This document shows positions 57,081-64,000 of a stretch of DNA of 64,000 nt, in pieces. Made by a program: the position numbers and the translations under genes. The stretch is from positions 4,774,001 to 4,838,000 of the forward strand of contig NZ_CP047024.1 in the NCBI RefSeq assembly GCF_009796745.1, in the 5' to 3' direction. The stretch comes from Paraglaciecola sp. L1A13 (GTDB lineage Bacteria; Pseudomonadota; Gammaproteobacteria; Enterobacterales; Alteromonadaceae). Under the pieces are notes generated by a model. The model worked only from the letters and a program-made list of their open reading frames with translations, did no database searches and was not told where the DNA came from. Numbering within the stretch: position 1 is the stretch's first letter; the number at the start of each line of letters is the position of its first letter.

Positions 57081-57593
57081 TTAACTTATAATTTTGGAAA
57101 CCTGTCCCGTATAAACTTTATATTCAAAATAAGGCCCGGTTGATAATCTATATCGACATATAGAGGCCAGAGCATTATTACTTAATTGCACCCCATCAAA
57201 AAATTCGGCGTACATTTTAAACCCTTCAACCTCTAGGTCGAGATCCAATATCTCCTGCCACAAAACGGCACACCCTTTGCTGGTAGGCTCTAAGCGCGGC
57301 CAGCCTAAGTGAGTCATGGCAAGGGGGTGACGACCTATTTCGTCGCCTTGAGCGCCATATTCAATAAGCAAAATACTGCTAGGGCGGCCTTCATTCTGCC
57401 ATTGCCAATGCGCATTTAAAGTCGTTTTGCCAAATTGTTCGACTAAGTTTTGCAATGCTATTTTGCGAATATTCGGACTACTTTCATTGAAATAAAAAAT
57501 GAAGCCTAATATAAGCGACGTGAACACCACCACGACCACCAAATTATTAAAGATGCTTCGTTCACGTTCTTCACTGGCTTCATTTTTGCGCAT
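57081..57593 (-). CDS. mshF: MSHA biogenesis protein MshF
   Basis: 170 residues with an N-terminal membrane helix (VVVVVFTSLILGFIFYF) after a short charged cytosolic tail rich in Glu and Arg, and a periplasmic domain with Trp motifs (HWQWQNEGRPS and LGWPRLEP). No prepilin motif. MshF is a small accessory protein of the pilus machine with no assigned mechanism. It starts 3 bp after the mshG stop. Confidence 0.85.
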   Translation of the reverse strand: MRKNEASEERERSIFNNLVVVVVFTSLILGFIFYFNESSPNIRKIALQNLVEQFGKTTLNAHWQWQNEGRPSSILLIEYGAQGDEIGRHPLAMTHLGWPRLEPTSKGCAVLWQEILDLDLEVEGFKMYAEFFDGVQLSNNALASICRYRLSTGPYFEYKVYTGQVSKIIS

Positions 57594-57596
57594 AAT

Positions 57597-58814
57597 TTAG
57601 CCCTGTATTGCCCCCATCATGTTCCACATAGGGGTGAATATACCCAGTGCTAATACGAGCACCATAGCTGCTACAATCATAATTAAAATCGGTTCAATTT
57701 TTGAGGTTAAACTTTTTAAATCGTAATCGACTTCCCGCTCATAAAACTCAGCCGCCTCACCGAGTAACTCATCTACTCGGCCCGTTTCTTCGCCCACGCT
57801 AATCATTTGTAGCACTAAAGGCGTAAACATTTTACTTGAACTTGCCACCCTTGAAAGACTCTCGCCTTTTTCAATGTTATTGCGCATCTGCACGATTTTA
57901 TCCGCCATAAAGGCATTGTTAACCGCCTCTGACACTAAATTTAGGGCGGAGATTAATGGCACACCTGAGCGTAACATCATGGCAAAACTGCGCGCAAAAC
58001 GGCTGAGTAATGTGCGCTCAAAAATGCTTCCCACTATGGGCAATCGTATTTTCGTTCTATCCCATTTATATCGACCTGAGGGAGTGCCGATATAATGCGA
58101 AATTAAAAATACGCCAAAAATAATGCCGACTAATAGGTACGGCCATTTGGTAATAAAGAAGTCAGACGTAGCTAATAAAACACGGGTCATTATGGGCAAC
58201 TCGGCACCAAAACTATTGAACATATTGGCAAAAACGGGGATCACGAATATGTTCATAATAACCAAAGCAGCGACCACCGCGAGTATGACAAAAGTAGGAT
58301 AACGGGTAGCGGCTTTGATCTGCTTACGCGTTTCTTGTTCTCGCTCTAAATAATCTGATAATTGCTGAAAGGCCTCATCTAATCGCCCGGTATTTTCCCC
58401 TACGTGCACGATGCTAACAAACAACTGGCCAAAGACTTTATTATGGCGGTGCATCGCAGAAGACAATGTACGACCCCGTTCAAGTTGATCACACACATCA
58501 TTTAAAATCACAGTCATACGTTCACTGCTAGCGGTATCGGCTAATCCCTTAACCGAACGAATAATTGGAATACCCGATTTTGTTAATGAGAACATTTGTC
58601 GAGAAAAGATAATCAAATCTTCCAGCTTAATCTTGGGCGTAAAAAGCGACATATTGAGAGACGTATTAGCACTCGCTTTGGCCTCTTTGATCTCAATTGG
58701 AGTGAATTTACGTCCCAATAAAATATGCGCCACACTTGACGCATCGGTCGCTTCAAGGTTCCCCGAGGTTAGCTCTCCACTTGCGTTTCTGGCTGTATAG
58801 GTAAAATTAGCCAT
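57597..58814 (-). CDS. mshG: MSHA platform protein MshG (PilC/GspF family)
   Basis: About 405 residues. Two copies of the GspF domain: ARQ/SRQMFSLTKSGIPI with GENTGRLDEAFQQLSDYLE in the first and ARSFAMMLRSGVPL with GEETGRVDELLGEAAEFYE in the second. Three transmembrane helices (about 170-190, 220-240 and 375-400). It is the inner-membrane platform on which the ATPase MshE acts. Start taken as ATG 58814 (MANFTYT); ATG 58823 is equally open. Overlaps the mshE stop. Confidence 0.94.
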   Translation of the reverse strand: MANFTYTARNASGELTSGNLEATDASSVAHILLGRKFTPIEIKEAKASANTSLNMSLFTPKIKLEDLIIFSRQMFSLTKSGIPIIRSVKGLADTASSERMTVILNDVCDQLERGRTLSSAMHRHNKVFGQLFVSIVHVGENTGRLDEAFQQLSDYLEREQETRKQIKAATRYPTFVILAVVAALVIMNIFVIPVFANMFNSFGAELPIMTRVLLATSDFFITKWPYLLVGIIFGVFLISHYIGTPSGRYKWDRTKIRLPIVGSIFERTLLSRFARSFAMMLRSGVPLISALNLVSEAVNNAFMADKIVQMRNNIEKGESLSRVASSSKMFTPLVLQMISVGEETGRVDELLGEAAEFYEREVDYDLKSLTSKIEPILIMIVAAMVLVLALGIFTPMWNMMGAIQG

Positions 58815-60687
58815 TGCCACCATCCGGGGTATCGTTGCGAGGCTCTAGCTCAAAGGAAAACTCGCTGCTTGAAGGCACTGTTTTGTCTTGTTTTGTATTT
58901 ACCGTGGGCGGCTTTTGAGCCATCACAGACTCATCTTCTCTTGGCTCCTGAGGCTCGTCAGTCATATTATCTGTTGATAGATCAGCTCGCTCATCGGCAA
59001 CCATTTCAATTAATTTCAGCACTTCTTCTACCGTCGTAATGCCCATTTTTGCATAGGTCAAAGCGACTTTGGCTAACGGAACAAAACCAGGGCTAAGCAG
59101 AGCAGCGTTGCCAAACGTAATCGAATCATTCATTTTCAACGCGTTCATCATGTTTTCGGTCATTTCTAATAATTCGAAAACCCCTACGCGGCCACGGTAA
59201 CCTGTGTTGTTACAAGTCTGACAACCTCGCCCGTGTCGAAAGGTGACATTGGTTATTTGCGGATCAATACTGAGTAACCACAGGGTTTCTTCCGGTTTAG
59301 GTTGGTAGGTCTGCGTGCAACTTTCACACACTTTACGTACTAAGCGCTGAGCAATAACCGCCCTTAATGAGCTGGCAACCAAATATCCAGGTGCGCCCAT
59401 ATCCAGCAAACGTACAGCACTGCTGATGGCATCATTAGTGTGCAAGGTCGATAACACTAAGTGACCCGTTAGTGCTCCTCGCAGACCTATTTCAGCCGTT
59501 TCATGGTCGCGCATTTCCCCCACCATGATGATATCGGGATCCTGACGTAAGGTAGTACGCAGCACATTTGAAAAGTGCAAACCGATTTTATTATTTACCT
59601 GCACTTGATTGATACGGGGCAGGCGATATTCCACCGGATCTTCAACGGTAATGATTTTAGTCGACGGTTGATTTAGCTCGCTAAGTGCGCCGTATAAGGT
59701 CGTTGTTTTACCTGACCCTGTAGGACCCGTTACTAGGATCATACCGTGAGGGCGCTTAAGAAGAACTCGAAATCGCTTGAGTAATGGGCCGGGCATACCC
59801 GTTTGATCAAGCGACAACAAACCTGCCGACTGATCGAGTAATCGCATTACGACAGACTCGCCATTTTGCACAGGCATGGTTGATACCCGCACATCAATAG
59901 AATGGCCTTTGATACGCATATTCGTACGTCCGTCTTGGGGCAGACGCTTTTCGGAAATATCCAACCCAGACATAAGTTTTAAGCGTAATACTAACGCCGA
60001 GGCAATATTTTTTTCTTTGATGATGTTTTCTTGTAGCACCCCATCAACCCGCAGGCGAATGCGCACCATGTCATCATCTGGTTCGATATGAATATCTGAC
60101 GCTTTAGTTTGCAGAGCATCTTCGAATATTGATTGTAATAAACGGGCGACCGCTGTGTCTTGTTCGTTATCAACCCCAGTATTAAAATCGAACTCGGCAT
60201 CTTCTTGATATTCTTCCGCCAATTCTTGGGCAAAAGACGCGATATCTTCGGTTCGGCGATAAAAACGGTCATAAGCTTGGAATAACTGAGCATCACTGAC
60301 CACTGCCACTTCCACTGGCTTAGGCAAAACACCAGATAAAATATCGATCGCGGCCAAATCAGCTGGATCGCTCATACCCACTAATAAATGATCGCCTTTA
60401 TCCTCAAGCACCAAAGCGCGATAGCGCCGAGCCTGCACTTCAGGTAACAATAACACGGCTTCAACTGACACCCGATATTGGGTGATATCAATAAGGGGTA
60501 CATTCAAATGCTGAGATAAGAAGGTGAGCAGTTGGTTTTCGGTCATAAACCCGAGCTCTATAAGCATATATCCAAGTTTACGGCCACTTTGTTTTTGCGC
60601 CGACAAGGTCTGCATAAGTTGCTCTTCGCTTATGATATCCTTTTGAACCAGCAGATCTCCTAAGCGAATTTTAGTTTTTGGCTTCAT
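58807..60687 (-). CDS. mshE: MSHA assembly ATPase MshE with MshEN domain
   Basis: 626 residues. The N-terminus holds two consecutive MshEN-type motifs (RLGDLLVQKD-ISEEQL and KLGYMLIELG-MTENQLL, about residues 6-60), which in characterised MshE proteins bind c-di-GMP. The secretion-ATPase core has Walker A GPTGSGKTT (about 318-326), the Asp box, Walker B MVGEMRDHETA and the His box STLHTND. A tetracysteine zinc site follows (CESC near 452 and CQTC near 488). A long acidic tail ends the protein. It powers pilus extension, and c-di-GMP control is inferred. It overlaps mshN by 4 bp and mshG by 8 bp. Confidence 0.96.
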   Translation of the reverse strand: MKPKTKIRLGDLLVQKDIISEEQLMQTLSAQKQSGRKLGYMLIELGFMTENQLLTFLSQHLNVPLIDITQYRVSVEAVLLLPEVQARRYRALVLEDKGDHLLVGMSDPADLAAIDILSGVLPKPVEVAVVSDAQLFQAYDRFYRRTEDIASFAQELAEEYQEDAEFDFNTGVDNEQDTAVARLLQSIFEDALQTKASDIHIEPDDDMVRIRLRVDGVLQENIIKEKNIASALVLRLKLMSGLDISEKRLPQDGRTNMRIKGHSIDVRVSTMPVQNGESVVMRLLDQSAGLLSLDQTGMPGPLLKRFRVLLKRPHGMILVTGPTGSGKTTTLYGALSELNQPSTKIITVEDPVEYRLPRINQVQVNNKIGLHFSNVLRTTLRQDPDIIMVGEMRDHETAEIGLRGALTGHLVLSTLHTNDAISSAVRLLDMGAPGYLVASSLRAVIAQRLVRKVCESCTQTYQPKPEETLWLLSIDPQITNVTFRHGRGCQTCNNTGYRGRVGVFELLEMTENMMNALKMNDSITFGNAALLSPGFVPLAKVALTYAKMGITTVEEVLKLIEMVADERADLSTDNMTDEPQEPREDESVMAQKPPTVNTKQDKTVPSSSEFSFELEPRNDTPDGGNG

Positions 60688-61763
60688 TTTATCCCTACTA
60701 AATCATTTAACCTTTGACGCACAAAGGTAATCACTTCAGGTGATAATTGCTGTTCATTGTCAGCTTGGCGATAACTTTTTAATGCTGAGAGGTTATCCCC
60801 ACTACTATCTTGGGCGATGCCTAATCCTAACCACCACTTAGCCTTTTGAGGCTCTGCATTGGCTAATTGTTGGTAATCTTGCTGAGCCTGAGCATAATCA
60901 GCTGAACGCTGTGCTAATGCGCCACGATAGGCGTAAAAATCACTGTGCATGGCCAACGATGGCGAAACTTCTAACAATAGTAGCAATGCTTTTTTAGGTT
61001 CACCTTGCTGAGCAAATAATCTGGCTAACATTAAACGTAAATCATGCTGTTGAGGCTGGGCCACGATTCCGTCGCTAAGCAGCGCTTGCGCTTCACGCAT
61101 ACGGTTTTCAGCAAATAACAGAGAGGCTAATTTTTTGCGAATTCGCACATTTTCTGGCTCGCTGCTAAGCAGCTTTTGTAAGCCGTTGATAGCGATTAAG
61201 GTGTTTCCCTCTCTGAGTGCCTGATTAATACTTTGTTTTAATCCAGCTTGAGCATTCTGGCTACGATTGGCTTTTTTACTAAATGACGCTGTTGGCGGCA
61301 TCACCTTATCAGAGTTAACCTGAGCAACTGGGGGCTGAACGACTGACGCTAGTGGTTCTTTGTTGTTTACTATTACTGGCGCTGCTTCCAATTGCGAATT
61401 CATATCTGCAGCTTGATGCCCCTGTGCCTCTGAAACATCGGATTGCCCAACGTCTGGTGGTTCAACCCACGTCATTGCACCTGCGACTGGTTTATCAGGC
61501 TGGATCGGGTCAGGCACTGTCATATCTATTAATGCAGGATTGATCATCTGGTTTAGCTTGTCTTGATTAGACAAGGCGTCATTGTCTGTCACGGTAGGCC
61601 AAATGTAACTAATCGCAGCAAAGAGTAGCGTAATCACCATTAGTGACAGCAACCACACCAATCTCTTAGTATTCTGCTTTGGCGGCTGATAATCGGCACT
61701 AGCCGATTCTTGGGGGGCTTGCCTCGCTTCAAGATCACGCAGCATTTTATTGACCACACTCAT
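60684..61763 (-). CDS. mshN: MSHA biogenesis protein MshN
   Basis: About 359 residues. The ATG at 61763 (MSVVNKML) gives a 4-bp overlap with the mshM stop (ATGA); a longer frame to 61787 is rejected. One membrane helix (LVWLLSLMVITLLFAAISYI) follows a short cytosolic tail; after it comes a Pro/Gln-rich stretch and then TPR repeats (EPENVRIRKKLASLLFAENR, DFYAYRGALAQRSADYAQAQQDY, AKWWLGLGIAQDSSGD). TPR domains probably mediate assembly of the pilus machine. Between mshM and mshE. Confidence 0.9.
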   Translation of the reverse strand: MSVVNKMLRDLEARQAPQESASADYQPPKQNTKRLVWLLSLMVITLLFAAISYIWPTVTDNDALSNQDKLNQMINPALIDMTVPDPIQPDKPVAGAMTWVEPPDVGQSDVSEAQGHQAADMNSQLEAAPVIVNNKEPLASVVQPPVAQVNSDKVMPPTASFSKKANRSQNAQAGLKQSINQALREGNTLIAINGLQKLLSSEPENVRIRKKLASLLFAENRMREAQALLSDGIVAQPQQHDLRLMLARLFAQQGEPKKALLLLLEVSPSLAMHSDFYAYRGALAQRSADYAQAQQDYQQLANAEPQKAKWWLGLGIAQDSSGDNLSALKSYRQADNEQQLSPEVITFVRQRLNDLVGIK

Positions 61764-62668
61764 AACGCGAACCTCTGATAAGCCCAATAGGCAGCGGCCA
61801 GCACAACCACGGTGGTGGTAAGACCAAGCAGCAGTTTTACTACGCTAAATCGACTGGTATAAGCCGCTTCGGTATCGTTAATGGCTAATTTAATGTGCTT
61901 AATTTCCACTTGTTGTTTCCCTTCGCCATACGCCAGCATTAAGGCCTTATGGCACAAAACATTGACTATTCGAGGGGTGCCTTTACTGGCTTTAAATAAT
62001 AATTTACACGCACGACTAGAAAAAATATCATCACCGCGATAACCAGCAACGGACATACGATGACGCACATACTGAAACACCTGATCAGCGTTCATTAATT
62101 TTAGCGCATAGGAAAATGTCACTCGCTGTTTTAATTGGCGTAACTCAGGTAATGCAAGCTTATCGTCTAGCTCAGGTTGGCCAAACAACACCACCTGCAA
62201 AAGTTTGCGCGATTCAGTCTCTAAGTTAGTGATCAAGCGCAGTGCTTCAATACTCTCAATAGGCAAAGCTTGAGCCTCATCTATGATTAGCACCACACCT
62301 CGATTCTGTTGATTAACTTCAATAAGACGCTGTTGAAGACGCTGGGTAAATTCCTGTTGATCCGCATTGCTACTTAACGTCACGTTGAGCTCTGCAGCTA
62401 CTGAGCGTCGCAACTCACTGGGCGTCAAATATGGATTCGGAATATAGGCCGCAACAAATGGTTCAGGTAGCTCGTTAAGCAATTTGCGACAAATCAGCGT
62501 TTTGCCCGTCCCCACTTCCCCAGTCACTTTAATAAAACCTTCACCGGTCTTTATTGCAGTGAGTAACACATCGATGGCTTCTTTATGGCTAGGTAGACCA
62601 AAAAAGTAGCTAGTGTTAGGGGTAAGGGTAAAAGGCAATTCCTTTATACCGTAGTGGTATAAATACAT
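61760..62668 (-). CDS. mshM: MSHA biogenesis ATPase MshM (ExeA-like)
   Basis: About 302 residues. The ATG at 62668 (MYLYHYG) is 4 bp after the mshL stop and has GTGGA upstream; a longer frame would overlap mshL. AAA-type ATPase: Walker A GEVGTGKTLICRKLL, Walker B VVLIIDEAQAL, sensor TFSYALKLMNADQV, then a C-terminal membrane helix (VVVLAAAYWAYQRF). YFFGLPSHKEAIDVLLTAIKTGEGF is the family's N-terminus. It is related to GspA/ExeA, which help the secretin reach the outer membrane; this is inferred for MshM. Confidence 0.94.
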   Translation of the reverse strand: MYLYHYGIKELPFTLTPNTSYFFGLPSHKEAIDVLLTAIKTGEGFIKVTGEVGTGKTLICRKLLNELPEPFVAAYIPNPYLTPSELRRSVAAELNVTLSSNADQQEFTQRLQQRLIEVNQQNRGVVLIIDEAQALPIESIEALRLITNLETESRKLLQVVLFGQPELDDKLALPELRQLKQRVTFSYALKLMNADQVFQYVRHRMSVAGYRGDDIFSSRACKLLFKASKGTPRIVNVLCHKALMLAYGEGKQQVEIKHIKLAINDTEAAYTSRFSVVKLLLGLTTTVVVLAAAYWAYQRFAL

Positions 62669-62672
62669 CGCG

Positions 62673-64000
62673 TTATTCCACGTGCAGCCAATCGGCCATT
62701 TGATTTCGGCTTCTAAGCAATTGTTGACGCCACGTATCTGCACCTACCACTGTGGGTCTAAGCAAAATAACCAATTCTTTTTTGGTTTCAGTTTCTTGAA
62801 TATTTTTAAACAGATTACCCAACACGGGTATGTCCCCTAACAAAGGAGTTTTTGATTCGGTCGTGGAAATAATCGACTGCATTAAGCCGCCAATGACGAC
62901 TATTTCACCTGAACGGGCGTGGATAATGGTATCTGATTCACGAATATTACTGGCTGCTAAGGGCAGTACATATTCTTCTTCGTTTAACGTGACCACTTTT
63001 TGTTGTTCTTCAGTTTCTATAACTGACGGATGTACATGCAGCAATACACCGCCGGTGGCATCAATTTGCGGTGTTACATCCAAGGCAATTCCTGAGAAAA
63101 AAGGCGTAAGTTCAATATCTGGGGTACTGGTGCTCGTAGTCGTCGTAACGGTACTTGAACTGGAAACATCCGTCACAAAGTACTCGTCGTCGCCAACCTT
63201 AATCACCGCTTTTTGATTATTAATAGCCGTTACACGGGGACTAGATAAAACCTGCACGTTACCTTGGGTTTGCAGTAAATTAAGAACGCCACTGAAATCT
63301 TTATTGATAAACGATAGGCTGGTAATGCCTCCTAGCGAAGCTGAAATCGCATCACCTAAGCTACCTGAAGTAGTTGAAAACTGAAAATCAGTACTGCCAC
63401 TGTTTGCTAGCACTTCTGTCCAATTGATCCCTTGCTGATAGCCGTCACTTAGGGATACTTCTAATATACGTGCTTCTAAAATAACCTGTCGTTGCACATG
63501 CTCTTCTGAAATAGCTAAAAACTCTTTCACTGAACGAATTTCGCTTGGTAACGCCCTAACGGTAACAAGCCCAGCTTGGGGCATAACCATTACATTCCGA
63601 CCATCTTCAACCCCTACCATCACTTGCAGCGACGCCAGTAAGTCTTTCCAAAAGTCGGTTTCTGTACTGGTTGAAATACTGGTGCCATTACCGTTACTTC
63701 CAGAATTCAAACTATTTGAGCTGCCGCTACTGGTTGACGAATTACCACTAAAACTATTTTGCGAACCGCTTTGTGTACTATTATTACCTTGCGACTGGGA
63801 TACACCGCCAGACGTAATACTGGTTTGGGTGGCACCGTCACGTTTCATTAATAGATAGTTAACCGCGAAGGTTTCTGTACGCATCCCAGACGGGTAAATA
63901 CGGTAAATGTTTTGCCTACGCTGCACATCATAACCATAGATTTCAGTGACGATGTCAAAAATTTGCTCAAGAGTGACTTGCTTTAAATTAAGTGTAATTA
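62673..64000 (-). CDS. mshL: MSHA outer-membrane secretin MshL, N-terminus cut by window edge
   Basis: The frame is open to the right edge, so only the C-terminal 442 or so residues are seen and the Met at 63926 is internal. The visible N-terminal part reads as an STN-type segment (TLNLKQVTLEQIFDIV) followed by a Ser/Gly/Asn-rich linker at about 63640-63800. Then comes the secretin N-domain (MVMPQAGLVTVRALPSEI, ILEARILEVSL) and the secretin core (VLSSPRVTAINNQKAVIKVG, EIVVIGGLMQS, PLLGDIPVLGNLFKN, ELVILLRPTVV). It forms the pilus channel through the outer membrane. First gene of the visible msh operon. Confidence 0.92.
   Translation of the reverse strand, partial: ITLNLKQVTLEQIFDIVTEIYGYDVQRRQNIYRIYPSGMRTETFAVNYLLMKRDGATQTSITSGGVSQSQGNNSTQSGSQNSFSGNSSTSSGSSNSLNSGSNGNGTSISTSTETDFWKDLLASLQVMVGVEDGRNVMVMPQAGLVTVRALPSEIRSVKEFLAISEEHVQRQVILEARILEVSLSDGYQQGINWTEVLANSGSTDFQFSTTSGSLGDAISASLGGITSLSFINKDFSGVLNLLQTQGNVQVLSSPRVTAINNQKAVIKVGDDEYFVTDVSSSSTVTTTTSTSTPDIELTPFFSGIALDVTPQIDATGGVLLHVHPSVIETEEQQKVVTLNEEEYVLPLAASNIRESDTIIHARSGEIVVIGGLMQSIISTTESKTPLLGDIPVLGNLFKNIQETETKKELVILLRPTVVGADTWRQQLLRSRNQMADWLHVE

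Overview
The window is chromosomal DNA of a marine gammaproteobacterium of the order Alteromonadales, most likely Alteromonadaceae close to Paraglaciecola, Glaciecola or Alteromonas. The evidence is gene content and order: mreBCD-maf-rng-yhdP-nitrilase-tldD directly beside an MSHA pilus cluster, a fadBA pair with pepQ nearby, a qmcA-nfeD pair, and pmbA divergent from darP. No rRNA, tRNA or CRISPR array was recognised. The assignment is inference from gene content; no marker gene was compared with a database.

Layout. 1-8 kb: the end of a dienelactone hydrolase, a CotH/lamin-tail lipoprotein, an HdeD-type membrane protein, an FAD/NAD(P)-binding protein, a small lipoprotein and an MFS transporter. 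8.2-13.5 kb is the accessory region: three small minus-strand membrane-protein genes bordered by attC-like hairpins (integron-cassette organisation with no integrase in view). They are interrupted by a REP-associated tyrosine transposase (RAYT), a Tat-signal aldo/keto reductase, and a truncated second copy of the RAYT tail, so that a 447-bp direct repeat brackets the reductase. 13.8-16.4 kb: a two-gene unit of an exported adenosine-deaminase-like enzyme and an exported NUP-family nucleoside protein, behind a TetR-type palindrome. 16.8-22.8 kb: a cadherin-like lipoprotein, a universal stress protein and a TonB-dependent receptor with a His/acid-rich N-terminus.

23.1-38 kb is mostly housekeeping: fadA and fadB (minus strand) with a FadR-like operator in the divergent region shared with the lytic transglycosylase slt, then pepQ, qmcA-nfeD, a glutathione S-transferase, an unrecognised 370-aa protein, pmbA, darP, and a large Ig-like lipoprotein. 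38-49 kb is the minus-strand cell-envelope operon mreB-mreC-mreD-maf-rng-yhdP-nitrilase-tldD, whose reading frames are nearly contiguous or overlapping. 49-64 kb is the minus-strand MSHA (type IV pilus) cluster in transcription order mshL (cut by the right edge), M, N, E, G, F, B, A, C, D, O, P, Q. MshE carries two MshEN-type motifs, which suggests control of the pilus by c-di-GMP, and MshQ carries two LamG-like domains that look like an internal duplication.

The most unusual parts are the interrupted attC-like cassette group with the repeat-bracketed Tat reductase, the exported purine-nucleoside gene pair with its palindrome, and the duplicated LamG domains of MshQ. I did not find a clearly new multi-gene defence or biosynthetic system.
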